From positions 558,001 to 622,000 of the forward strand of contig CAVOQD010000024.1 in NCBI GenBank assembly GCA_963698255.1: a DNA stretch of 64,000 nt, written 5' to 3'. Shown piece by piece: positions 49,687 to 58,038 of this stretch (position 1 is the first letter of the stretch; the number at the start of each line of letters is the position of its first letter). The notes beneath the pieces were generated by a model that was not told the DNA's origin, did not search any database, and saw only the letters and a program-made list of their open reading frames with translations. Both the position numbers and the translations under genes were made by a program. This DNA comes from JAWKOK01 sp963698255. GTDB lineage: Bacteria > Chloroflexota > Anaerolineae > Caldilineales > Caldilineaceae.

Positions 49687-50343
49687 TCAACGGCGGCAAC
49701 AGACGAAGGCGGTGTGCTCTTCGCAGATGCCGGCCACCGGTGTTTCGATGGTGATCCCGAACGCGGCCAGCAGGTCGCTTAGATCGCCCAGCGGCAAGCC
49801 CATAACGCCGGTGAAACAGCCGTCGAGTTTTGCAACCGGGGCAAATCCCGGATGCTGAATGGCGTAGGCGCCGGCCTTGTCCATCGGGTCGCCGCTTGCG
49901 ATGTAAGCCTCGATCTCCTCGTCGCTGTAGGCCCGCATGATCACAGTGGATGTGTTCAGCCGGGTTTCCTGTCGCCCGTCGTCGGTGGATCGCACGCAGA
50001 TGGCGCTGTAGACCTGATGCGGCTCGGTCCGCAGCAGGCGCAGCATTCGCCCTGCATCGGCCTCATCGACCGGTTTGCCGAGCACCTGATCGCCGATTGC
50101 GACCACGGTGTCGGCTGCGATGATCAGACGAGACTCTTCGGTCGTAAGTCCATCGCAGATGAAAGCATCTGCAACAGCCTGTGCCTTGCCCTCTGCCAGG
50201 CGCAGCACGAGTGCGGTTGGCGACTCGTTTTCCTGGGGCGTTTCGTCAATATCCGCGACACGGATCTCAAAATCCAGCCCCATCTGATGGAGAAATGCGC
50301 TGCGTCTTGGGCTGGCTGATCCAAGTATAATGGTTGGTTGCAT
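49687..50343 (-). CDS. maf: Maf-family nucleotide pyrophosphatase
   Basis: A 218-aa protein beginning MQPTIILGSASPRRSAFLHQMGLDFEI, the Maf signature (S-x-S-P-R-R). It continues with IIAADTVVAIGDQVLGKP and YIASGDPMDKAGAYAIQ, where the conserved Asp/Lys/Glu residues of the active site sit. Maf proteins hydrolyse non-canonical or modified nucleoside triphosphates to monophosphates and can slow division. ATG 50341-50343 was chosen because the motif starts at residue 3; the frame is open 22 codons further upstream. It appears to be a single gene. Confidence 0.9.
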   Translation of the reverse strand: MQPTIILGSASPRRSAFLHQMGLDFEIRVADIDETPQENESPTALVLRLAEGKAQAVADAFICDGLTTEESRLIIAADTVVAIGDQVLGKPVDEADAGRMLRLLRTEPHQVYSAICVRSTDDGRQETRLNTSTVIMRAYSDEEIEAYIASGDPMDKAGAYAIQHPGFAPVAKLDGCFTGVMGLPLGDLSDLLAAFGITIETPVAGICEEHTAFVCCRR

Positions 50344-50501
50344 GGCTGGCAGTTCCTTTATCATCATTACCGGTCGTAAGACCCGAGCGTCAAGAGGCAT
50401 CGCGGCCAAACGTGGATTTCAGTATGTTAGCGGTGCGCACGAGGATCCCGAAAATCTGGTTGTGTACGAATGACTCTGCTGCAAGAAATTGAACCCCTCA
50501 A

Positions 50502-50686
50502 ACGTCCCCGGCACAGGCCAGATCTTCTTTGGTCAGCGCAGACTTTTGCGGCCTGTGCCGTTACATTGAGTAGTCCAATACACTGAGTTGCGCCGTTTCT
50601 GGACGAAGTGGCGGCGGGCGCCGTACTCTGGTGCAGCAAGCGTTTCCAGAGGGCCGTACCACACTCCGTGTAAGTGCTGGGGACGT
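50502..50686. repeat. ACGTCCCCGGCAC hairpin repeat, copy 2 (expanded)
   Basis: The 466-bp spacer 50344-50809 contains this element. The left arm ACGTCCCCGGCAC (50502-50514) and the GGTCAGCGC loop motif match copy 1 at 23305-23370. The right arm GTGCTGGGGACGT (50674-50686) has one mismatch and is displaced by ~130 bp of unrelated sequence. That looks like an insertion into an originally compact hairpin. I see no gene in the spacer. Confidence 0.55.
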
Positions 50687-50809
50687 AAAATTTAGGAATG
50701 GCATCTGAATTTTTCCCGCGTCTGGACAAATTCCGGTCGCTGTGGCACGATTCTGTTTACGGCGAACTGCCGTCTTTCTCTTTTCCAATTTGAACCAGAT
50801 AAGGATGGT

Positions 50810-51842
50810 ATGATGGGCAAGGGCGCGCAAGTGACAAACGATCCGGTTCGGCTGATGATGGTCGGTTGCGGAGGGATGGCGCGGCACCATGTGCGCCGCA
50901 TTCTTCAGCAGCAAGAGACGACCGAAATCCGATTGGTTTGTGAGCCTTCAGCAACCAGCTATGAACTGCTCTGCGAGTTGTTCGATGAGCAGGGCCTTGA
51001 GCCGCCGGTCAATGAGCCGGACCTGGCCAAGGCGCTCGCTGATTATGGCGATCAACTCGATGCCGCGTTTATCATCACGCCCCACGCCCTCCACTGCGCT
51101 CAGGCTGAAGCCTGTCTGGAAGCCGGCCTCGACGTGCTGTTGGAGAAGCCGATGGTACTTGAACATGGCCGAGGCCGAGCGGCTGATCGAGACGCGGGAT
51201 CGTACGGGCCGTCTGCTGGTGGTTGCCTTCAACGGCAGCCTTTCCCCGCAGATCCGGACGGCTGTCGACATCCTGCGCTCGGGCGAACTGGGCGAGATGC
51301 TCAACATTCACGCCGTCGTCTGGCAGAACTGGCGCCTCCTGACGACCGGCACCTGGCGCCAGATACCTGAGATCGCCGGCGGCGGCTTCATGTTTGACAC
51401 TGGCGCGCATCTGCTCAACACGGTGGCCGATCTGGCCGGCGAGGACTTCGTCCAGGTCGGCGCCTGGCTCGACAATCGCGGCGCGCCGGTCGACATCGTC
51501 GGCACGGTCATCGCTCGTCTGGCGTCGGGCGTTCAGGTTACGCTGACCGGCTGCGGCGACACCATCAAATCCTGCGATTCGGACGTGCGTGTCTTCTGCA
51601 CCGAGGGCATTCTGCGCACCGGCGTTTGGGGCGAGCGGCTGGAGGTCCAGCGGGCCGGCGAGGAGGCGCTTGCGCCGGTCGAGGTTCCCGAGTCCAGCGG
51701 CGCCTGGGAACAGTTTGTGCGTGTACGCAACGGAGAGATCGCCAACCCGTCGCCGCCAGAGGTTGGGCTGCGCATGGCCAAGCTCTGGGATGCCGTGCGC
51801 GAGTCGGCTGCGCTGGGCGGGCAGATGGTGGATGTGGGGTGA
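50810..51842 (+). CDS. Gfo/Idh/MocA oxidoreductase (one frameshift)
   Basis: The N-terminal half reads VRLMMVGCGGMARHHVRRIL (NAD motif) and continues to VLLEKPMVLE, the family EKP signature. Just there, near 51165, the frame shifts and the protein continues AEAERLIETRDRTGRLLVVAFNGSLSPQ, then GGGFMFDTGAHLLNTVADLAGEDF with the active-site Asp/His, to the end GGQMVDVG. The total is ~343 aa. The substrate is unknown, and it is not near the other sugar genes. Two ATGs (50810, 50813) follow AAGGAT. Repeat sequence fills the space after the stop. Confidence 0.75.
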
Positions 51843-51844
51843 GG

Positions 51845-51917
51845 AGGTGACAGGGGTGAATGCCAGCGAACGATCACTCTCATCTTGTCACCTGTTAATG
51901 CCCTGTCACCGTCCCCT
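51845..51917. repeat. GTGACAGGG-family inverted repeat
   Basis: GAGGTGACAGGGGTGA on the left faces TTGTCACCTGTTAATGCCCT and GTCACCGTCCCCTC on the right. It is a likely 3'-end hairpin of the Gfo/Idh gene and lies just before the ilv promoter. Confidence 0.55.
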
Positions 51918-51949
51918 CGCCACTATTTTCAATTCTGACGACGCGGCAA

Positions 51950-51978
51950 TTGACAACCCAATGGAAGCCCGCTATACT
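51950..51978 (+). promoter_or_regulatory. Consensus sigma-70 promoter of the ilv-leu operon
   Basis: TTGACA (51950-51955), 17-bp spacer, TATACT (51973-51978). The predicted start of transcription is near 51985, giving a leader of about 385 nt before ilvB. Confidence 0.85.
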
Positions 51979-52062
51979 GCTCCAGAAATTGTACGGTGGC
52001 CCACAAAGTTGTTGGTTTAGAAGCTTGATGTGGCCCTCAATAGCGAATGTTTGAAGGAAAAT

Positions 52063-52170
52063 ATGAACTTGGTTCCTAGCCTTCTCGTAATCAGCCTAGT
52101 AGTTGTAGAGCTTGTGGTTGTAGTACTTATTAGCAACCGGAAGCCGATGGCTGTTGGAAGCGCTAGGTAG
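52063..52170 (+). CDS. Branched-chain amino-acid leader peptide of the ilv attenuator
   Basis: A 35-codon ORF starts at ATG 52063 with GAAGGAAA as ribosome site and stops at TAG 52168-52170. Of its 35 residues, ten are Val, six Leu and two Ile. They are concentrated in the runs LVPSLLVISLVVV and ELVVVVLI, ending in SNRKPMAVGSAR. This is the hallmark of leader peptides that sense charged Val/Leu/Ile-tRNA. It is followed after 33 nt by an intrinsic terminator, and then by ilvB-ilvN-ilvC-leuA. Stalling at the Val/Leu run would leave the downstream strand free to form an antiterminator; smooth translation would permit the terminator. It is too short for normal gene callers. Confidence 0.88.
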   Translation: MNLVPSLLVISLVVVELVVVVLISNRKPMAVGSAR

Positions 52171-52203
52171 CACAGGTACTCGCTACAAGCACAAGGTCGA
52201 TCC

Positions 52204-52234
52204 AGACCCTTCCCAGCCGGGAAGGGTCTTTTTT
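52204..52234 (+). terminator. Attenuator terminator upstream of ilvB
   Basis: AGACCCTTCCC (52204-52214), loop AGCC, GGGAAGGGTCT (52219-52229), then a T-run. The 11-bp GC-rich stem plus U-run is a strong intrinsic terminator placed between the leader peptide and ilvB. GTAGC (52167-52171) / GCTAC (52182-52186) can form an upstream pause hairpin that overlaps the leader stop. GGAAG (52156-52160) could pair with CTTCC (52209-52213) as part of an antiterminator. The pairings are by eye. Confidence 0.85.
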
Positions 52235-52368
52235 GTACGGTTTTTCGACATATGCTGCCATCTTCAATACTGATTGATGCTGATGGCATCAAAGCTGTAC
52301 CATTCGGAATCGTAGTCAATCGTAGTCGAATTTCTAACGTAGGTTCGGTCACTGAAGGAGAATAACTT

Positions 52369-54170
52369 ATGACTGAGTCCAATCGCGACGGGCAGACGCC
52401 CAATCAGGCTGATACTCCGGAGGAAACTCCGCAGCCGATGACCGGTGCGCAGATGATCTGGGAAGCCTTTACGCGTGAAGGGGTGAGTGTGGTCTTTGGG
52501 CATCCTGGCGGCGCGATTTTGCCCGCATACGATGCCCTGGCTAAGTATGAAGAAGAGGGCAAGATCCACCACGTCCTGGTTCGCCACGAGCAGTGCGCCG
52601 GCCACATGGCCGACGGCTACGCTCGTGTTACCGGTGAAGTCGGCGCCTGTGTGGTCACCAGCGGACCGGCAGCCACCAATTTGATCACCGGCCTGGCGAC
52701 TGCGCAGATGGACAGCGTGCCCATCGTCGCGATCACCGGCCAGGTGCCGACATCCCTGCTGGGCACCGACGCCTTTCAGGAGTCTGATGTCGTCGGCGTC
52801 TCCCAGCCCGTCTGCAAGCACAACTATTTGGTCACCGATGTCAACGAGCTGCCCATGATCCTCAAGGAGGCCTTCTACATTGCACGTGAAGGTCGGCCGG
52901 GACCGGTGCTGATCGACATCTGTAAGGATGTGCAGAACGCAACGGGCATGTTCCGCTACGACATGGAAGTCGATCTGCCCGGCTTCGAGCCGTGGCCTGA
53001 GGTCAGTGGATCGAAGGTCGCTGAAGCGGCCGCTCTGCTGAATGCCGCCGAACGACCGCTGATTTTGGCCGGCCACGGCATCAAGATCGCCGGCGTCAGT
53101 GCCGAATTGTTGGAACTGATCGAAAAGGCCGAGATCCCCGTCGTGACCACGCTATTGGGCACGGGCGACATTCCTGAAGACCATCGGCTGAGTCTGGGCA
53201 TGGGCGGCATGCACGGTGAGGCCTACGCCAACAAGGCGATCCAGAAATGTGACCTGCTGATTGCCATGGGCATGCGCTTTGACGACCGCATCACCGGTGT
53301 TCTGGACCGTTTTGCCAAGCAGGCCAAGATTGTCCATTTCGAGCTGGATCGTGCCGAGGTCGGCAAGAATGTGACGCCGGATGTGGCCGTTGTCGGCGAT
53401 CTGGCCGATTCTCTGCCGGCCCTGTTGCCGCTGGTTGAAGAGCGTCAGCACCCGGAGTGGGTCGCGTCGGTGGCCGAGTGGCGAGAAGATTCTGATCAGA
53501 CAGACATCATCAACCAGGAAGTCGATGAACTGATCCCGCCCTACGTCATCCGCCAGCTTTGGCATGCCACCAAGGACGCCAAGGACGGAGCCATCATCGT
53601 CACCGATGTGGGCCAGCATCAGATGTGGGAGTCCCAGTACTACATCCACAGCCAAGCCGGTCAGTTGCTGACCAGCGGCGGCCTGGGCACCATGGGCTAT
53701 GCGCTGCCCGCGGCCATCGGCGCTCAGATGGCTCACCGGATCGAATGGTCTGGGCCGTGGCCGGCGACGGCGGCTTCCAGATGACCTTGCAGGAACTGGC
53801 CGTGCTCCAACAGGAGAAGTTGCCCGTCAAGATCGCCATCATCAACAATGGCTTCCTGGGCATGGTTCGCCAGTGGCAGGAGCTCTTCTTCGACAAGCGC
53901 TACACCGGCACGCCGATTCTCTCGCCCGACTTTGTCAAGCTGGCTGACGCCTACGGCATTCCGGGCTTGCTGGTGACCAAGCCGGACGAAGTCGCCGGCG
54001 CCTACGCGACAGCCATTGCAACCCCCGGACCTTTCCTGATCGAATTCCGGGTCCAGGAAGAGGTCAACGTCTTCCCCATGGTTGCGACTGGAGCCGCCGT
54101 CGACGAGATGATTCGCCGACCCAAGCCGGCTATCGTCCAGAGCTTCAGCGGCGTTGAGCCGCAGTTCTAA
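52369..54170 (+). CDS. ilvB: Acetolactate synthase large subunit (one frameshift)
   Basis: A ThDP-dependent enzyme of ~600 aa. It has MTGAQMIWEAFTREGVSVVFGHPGGA at the N-terminus, RHEQCAGHMADGYAR (catalytic Glu), TSGPAATNLITGLATAQ, and GLGTMGYALPAAIGAQMAH. There the frame breaks near 53740 (one C missing from a CCC run); it resumes as WAVAGDGGFQMTLQELAVL with NNGFLGMVRQWQELFF, the GDG...NN ThDP motif. It joins two pyruvates, or pyruvate and 2-oxobutyrate, in valine, leucine and isoleucine synthesis. ATG 52369 follows GAAGGAG. It is the first enzyme gene behind the attenuator. Essential context and perfect motifs on both sides argue for a sequencing error. Confidence 0.92.
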
Positions 54171-54242
54171 CTTGAATGATTGGTGTAGCTCAGATCTTTA
54201 GCGGATCGAACGCTTTCATGCATGTGAAAAAGGAAAAGACCC

Positions 54243-54812
54243 ATGAAACATACACTTGTCGCCTGGATGCGTGACAAACCCGGCGTGTTGAACCGGATTG
54301 CCGGCATGCTGCGCCGGCGCAATTTCAACATCGACAGCCTGCAGGTTGGCCACAGCGAGACGCCCGGCATCAGCCGCATGACCTTTGTGGTTGACGGCAA
54401 CGATCACATGGTCGATCAGGTCATCGAGCAACTGCGCAAGGTTGTGGACGTGACCCGTGTCGAAGATATCACTGACCGACCCAGTGTCGCGCGTGAGTTG
54501 GCCCTGATCCGAGTGACCACCACGCCCGAAACCCGTTCCGAGATCGTGCAGATGGTCAACATCTATCGCGGCGAGATCGTCGACGTCGCCATGGACAGCA
54601 TGGTCGTCCAGATCGTCGGCGCTGAGGATCGAGTCGGGTCGCTCATCGAGTTGCTGGACAACTTCGGCATCCGCGAGATGGTCCGCACCGGTCGGGTCGC
54701 CCTGGTGCGCGGCAGCGCCCAGCGCGTCTCTCGCCGCTCAACCGCAGTCTGGCGTGCCCGCTCCAATGGCGCAGCCGATCTCAAGGAACGCGAGAGCACC
54801 GGCGGCGTTTAG
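54243..54812 (+). CDS. ilvN: Acetolactate synthase small (regulatory) subunit
   Basis: A 189-aa protein with an N-terminal ACT domain, HTLVAWMRDKPGVLNRIAGMLRRRNFNIDSL, which binds valine for feedback inhibition. A second ACT-like half follows (LALIRVTTTPETRSEIVQMVNIYRGEIVDVA). The C-terminal tail (GAADLKERESTGGV) is slightly longer than usual. AAAAGGAAA precedes ATG 54243. It lies 72 bp downstream of ilvB, in the same operon. Confidence 0.92.
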   Translation: MKHTLVAWMRDKPGVLNRIAGMLRRRNFNIDSLQVGHSETPGISRMTFVVDGNDHMVDQVIEQLRKVVDVTRVEDITDRPSVARELALIRVTTTPETRSEIVQMVNIYRGEIVDVAMDSMVVQIVGAEDRVGSLIELLDNFGIREMVRTGRVALVRGSAQRVSRRSTAVWRARSNGAADLKERESTGGV

Positions 54813-54835
54813 TAGCGTGGACGTCTATACAATTC

Positions 54836-54920
54836 ACCGCGGATTTACCGGATCCATCGGATGACCGCGGATTTACAAAGAAAATCCGCGGTCATCCGTT
54901 TCATCCGCGTAATCCGCGGT
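54836..54920. repeat. ACCGCGGATT/AATCCGCGGT hairpin inside the ilv operon
   Basis: Left arm 54836-54874 and right arm 54882-54920 are nearly complementary over ~38 bp (ACCGCGGATTTAC at the left end, GTAATCCGCGGT at the right). It lies between ilvN and ilvC, so it could lower downstream expression or act as an RNA processing site. Related ATCCGCG units occur at 27680-27760. Confidence 0.6.
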
Positions 54921-54999
54921 AAATATTCATCAGTCATCAATACCTATTCAGACCCGAAATCGAGTTCACAGTTCACACAAAGAGGAACCACACGAAATC

Positions 55000-56001
55000 A
55001 TGGCAACGATCTACTACGAAAACAGCGCAGACCTGGCTCAGATCAAGGACAAGAAGATTGCAATCATCGGCTACGGCAGCCAGGGCCATGCCCATGCCCT
55101 GAATCTGACCGACAGCGGCATGGATGTCCGCATCGGCCTGCGTGAGGGCAGCGCCAGCTGGGCCAAGGCCGAAGCCGCAGGCCTGCGCGTCCTGAGCAAT
55201 GCCGATGCCGCGGCCGAAGCCGACATCATCATGGTGCTGGCGCCGGATCCGGTCCAGGGCCAGGTCTTCGAAAACGATATTGCACCGACCCTCAAGGCCG
55301 GCGACACGCTGATGTTCGCCCACGGCTTCAACATCCGCTACGGCTTCATTCAGGTTCCTGAAAATGTAGACGTCTCCATGATTGCGCCCAAGGCCCCGGG
55401 CCATCGCGTACGCGAGGTCTTCACCGAAGGCAGCGGCGTTCCCGGCCTGGTCGCCATCCATCAGGACGCCAGCGGCAATGCCTTGGCCAACGCCCTGGCC
55501 TACGGCAAGGGCATCGGCTGCACCCGCGCCGGCATCATCGAGACGACCTTCACGGAAGAGACCGAGACCGATCTCTTCGGCGAGCAGGCCGTGCTCTGCG
55601 GCGGCACCAGCGAACTGGTCAAGGCCGCTTTCAACACGCTGGTCGAGGCCGGCTACCAGCCCGAGATCGCCTACTTCGAGTGTCTGCACGAACTCAAGCT
55701 GATCGTCGATCTGATGTACCAGGGCGGTCTGAGCTACATGCGCTACAGCGTCAGCGACACGGCCGAGTGGGGCGACTACAAGAGCGGCCCGCGCATCGTC
55801 ACCGACGAGACCCGCGCCGCCATGAAGCAGATCCTGGCCGAGATCCAGTCCGGCGCCTTCGCCGAAGAGTGGATGGACGAATACCACGCCGGATCCAAGG
55901 AACTGACGGCCACCCGCACTGCCGAACAAGATCAGCAACTTGAGACTGTCGGCAAGCAACTGCGCGGCATGATGGATTTCTTGGACGCGAAAGAGGTTTA
56001 G
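55000..56001 (+). CDS. ilvC: Ketol-acid reductoisomerase
   Basis: An intact 333-aa class I enzyme. IAIIGYGSQGHAHALNLTDSGMDV is the NADPH-binding Rossmann motif. Mg-binding acidic residues lie in TDLFGEQAVLCGG and AYFECLHELKLIVDLMYQGGL, in the C-terminal knotted domain. It rearranges and reduces acetolactate or acetohydroxybutyrate. ATG 55000 follows AGAGGAA. It is the third enzyme gene in the operon and is followed by a terminator-like hairpin, so leuA may receive reduced read-through. Confidence 0.95.
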   Translation: MATIYYENSADLAQIKDKKIAIIGYGSQGHAHALNLTDSGMDVRIGLREGSASWAKAEAAGLRVLSNADAAAEADIIMVLAPDPVQGQVFENDIAPTLKAGDTLMFAHGFNIRYGFIQVPENVDVSMIAPKAPGHRVREVFTEGSGVPGLVAIHQDASGNALANALAYGKGIGCTRAGIIETTFTEETETDLFGEQAVLCGGTSELVKAAFNTLVEAGYQPEIAYFECLHELKLIVDLMYQGGLSYMRYSVSDTAEWGDYKSGPRIVTDETRAAMKQILAEIQSGAFAEEWMDEYHAGSKELTATRTAEQDQQLETVGKQLRGMMDFLDAKEV

Positions 56002-56007
56002 GGCTAC

Positions 56008-56066
56008 TGCGTGCTGCGCTTGCCCTGAGCTTGTCGAAGGGCAAGCGCAGCACGCAACAGTTTTTT
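56008..56066 (+). terminator. Terminator after ilvC
   Basis: 19-bp exact arms 56008-56026 and 56038-56056 around an 11-nt loop, followed by CAACAG and six T. The stem-loop includes a CTTCGACAAGCTCAGG repeat unit (complementary strand). Confidence 0.75.
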
Positions 56067-56188
56067 CACAGGAAGGGGGGTGATGCGTATGGACGACGGC
56101 CTTAGTGACCTTGGCGATCTGTGTAGAGGACAGGAATTTCGACCGGCAACCAATCCATTGAACGATCAGCCCCTGGAAGGAACCAGAG

Positions 56189-57969
56189 ATGAGCACCAGA
56201 AACGGCGATGTATCCAATTCCGCCACCGGCAGTGACGAATCTGACGTAGACATTTCGGATGTAGATGTATCCCAGTTTGAAATTGACGACATTCGCGCCT
56301 ATGCGCGCGAGATCGCCCATGGCAACACGGTGGTGATCTTCGACACCACGCTGCGCGATGGCGAGCAGAGCCCCGGCGCCACGCTCAACACCCAGGAAAA
56401 ACTGGATATTGCCGCCCAACTTGCCCGTTTGGGTGTGGACATTATGGAAGCGGGTTTCCCGGCTGCCAGCCCCGGCGATCTGGATGCAGTGCGACAGATT
56501 GCCAACACGGTCGGCAGATCGCCGCGCGAGGGCAAGGACGGCGAGGTCGTGGCGCCGCCGATTATTGCCGGCTTGGCACGCGCCAACAAGGCCGACATCG
56601 ACAAGGCGTGGGAGGCGGTGCAGGGCGCTGTGCGACCGCGTATTCATACCTTCATCGCCACCAGCGACATCCACATGGAGCACAAGCTGCGCATGTCGCG
56701 AGACGAGGTGCTGGAGACTGTGGGCGACACAGTCCAATATGCGGCCAGCCTGTGCAACGATGTCGAATTCAGCCCCGAAGACGCCGGGCGCAGCGATCCC
56801 GAGTATCTGGTGCGCGTGCTCTCTGTGGCCATTCAGGCCGGCGCAACCACGCTGAACATCCCGGACACTGTCGGCTATACCACGCCTGAGGAATATGGCG
56901 AGCTGATCCGCTACTCTGCGCGAAAATGTGCCCGGCGGCAAAGATGTGATCTTCAGCGTTCACTGTCACAACGATCTGGGGTTGGCGACGGCCAATACGC
57001 TGGCCGGTGTGCAGAACGGCGCCCGCCAGATGGAAGTCACCCTGAACGGGATTGGCGAACGCGCCGGCAACACCAGCCTGGAAGAGGCGGCCATGGCCAT
57101 CCAGGTGCGCGAGCCGATCTACCAACTGCAAACCAACATTGTGTCGCACTGAAATCCACCGTACCAGCGACATGGTCAGCCGCTACACCGGCATGGTCAT
57201 TCAGCCCAACAAGGCCATCGTCGGGGCCAATGCTTTTGCACACGAGGCCGGCATCCACCAGGACGGCATGCTCAAGAACAAGCGCACCTACGAGATCATG
57301 GATGCGTCGACCATCGGCTTGAACCAGAGCCGATTGGTGCTGGGCAAGCACAGCGGACGCGCCGCGCTCAACCGCAAGCTGGAGGGCATGGGCTTCCGGC
57401 TGAACAAGGATGAATTGAAAGAAGTGTTCATCCGCTTCAAAGATCTGGCTGACAAGAAGAAGACCGTGACCGACGCCGATCTGGAAGCGTTGGTCGGCGA
57501 CGAAATCTACCAGCCCGAAGAGACCTGGGAACTGGTCAACGTGCAGGTCCAGTGTGGAACCGGGCTCATACCGACCGCCGTTGTGACTGTGCACAATCGC
57601 GAGACCGGTGAGACCAAGACGGATGCCGGATTCGGCACAGGGCCGGTCGACGCCGTCTATCAGGGCATCAACCGGGTCGTGGGCGTTCGAAACAATTTGG
57701 TCGAGTTTCTCGTACAGGCAGTGACAGAGGGTATCGATGCCACTGGTGACGTGACGATTCGCATCGAGGTTCCCGCCGGCAGCATCGGCTTCACCGAGAC
57801 TGCCCAAGGACGCCCGCGTCGACGGCTGTTCAGCGGCCGCGGTGTGGACACCGATATCATTGTCGCCTGCGCCAAGGCCCATATGCAGGCGCTGAACAAG
57901 GCGCTGGCAGCCGAAAAGGGCGAGAGTTCAGCCGTCAATATCGCGGCCGATGCACCTGTGGCGACCTAG
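56189..57969 (+). CDS. leuA: 2-isopropylmalate synthase (two frameshifts)
   Basis: A HMGL-type TIM barrel plus C-terminal LeuA allosteric domain, ~590 aa. Motifs are VVIFDTTLRDGEQSPGATLN, IMEAGFPAASPGDLDAV, FSVHCHNDLGLATANTLAG (metal-binding His), GIGERAGNTSLEEAAMAI, and HSGRAALNRKLEGMGF. Two breaks occur. Near 56926 removal of one T from CTACTCTGCG restores RYLRENVPGG. Near 57152 removal of one C from GTCGCACTG restores VSTEIHRTSD. A 35-residue acidic extension precedes the barrel. It condenses acetyl-CoA with 2-ketoisovalerate, the first step to leucine, and the C-terminal domain binds leucine. ATG 56189 has GGAAGGAA upstream. Confidence 0.9.
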
Positions 57970-57990
57970 CTTTCCGATCGTTCCGGAGGA

Positions 57991-58038
57991 AACTCCGGTC
58001 TGCGGACGGTCAAGTCGTCTGCAGACCGGAGTTTTTTT
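57991..58038 (+). terminator. Intrinsic terminator after leuA
   Basis: 17-bp stem (57991-58007 with 58017-58033, one G-T pair), 9-nt loop, and seven T. It ends the ilv-leu transcript. Confidence 0.88.

Noticed and set aside
56082..56240. A short ORF (MRMDDGLSDLGDLC...) before leuA as a leader peptide
   Set aside because: It has a ribosome-like site but no run of leucine codons and no following terminator, and it overlaps the leuA start; there is no support for attenuation here.
54973..56941. Two long minus-strand frames across ilvC and leuA
   Set aside because: They are shadows of well-conserved biosynthetic genes and show no domain of their own.
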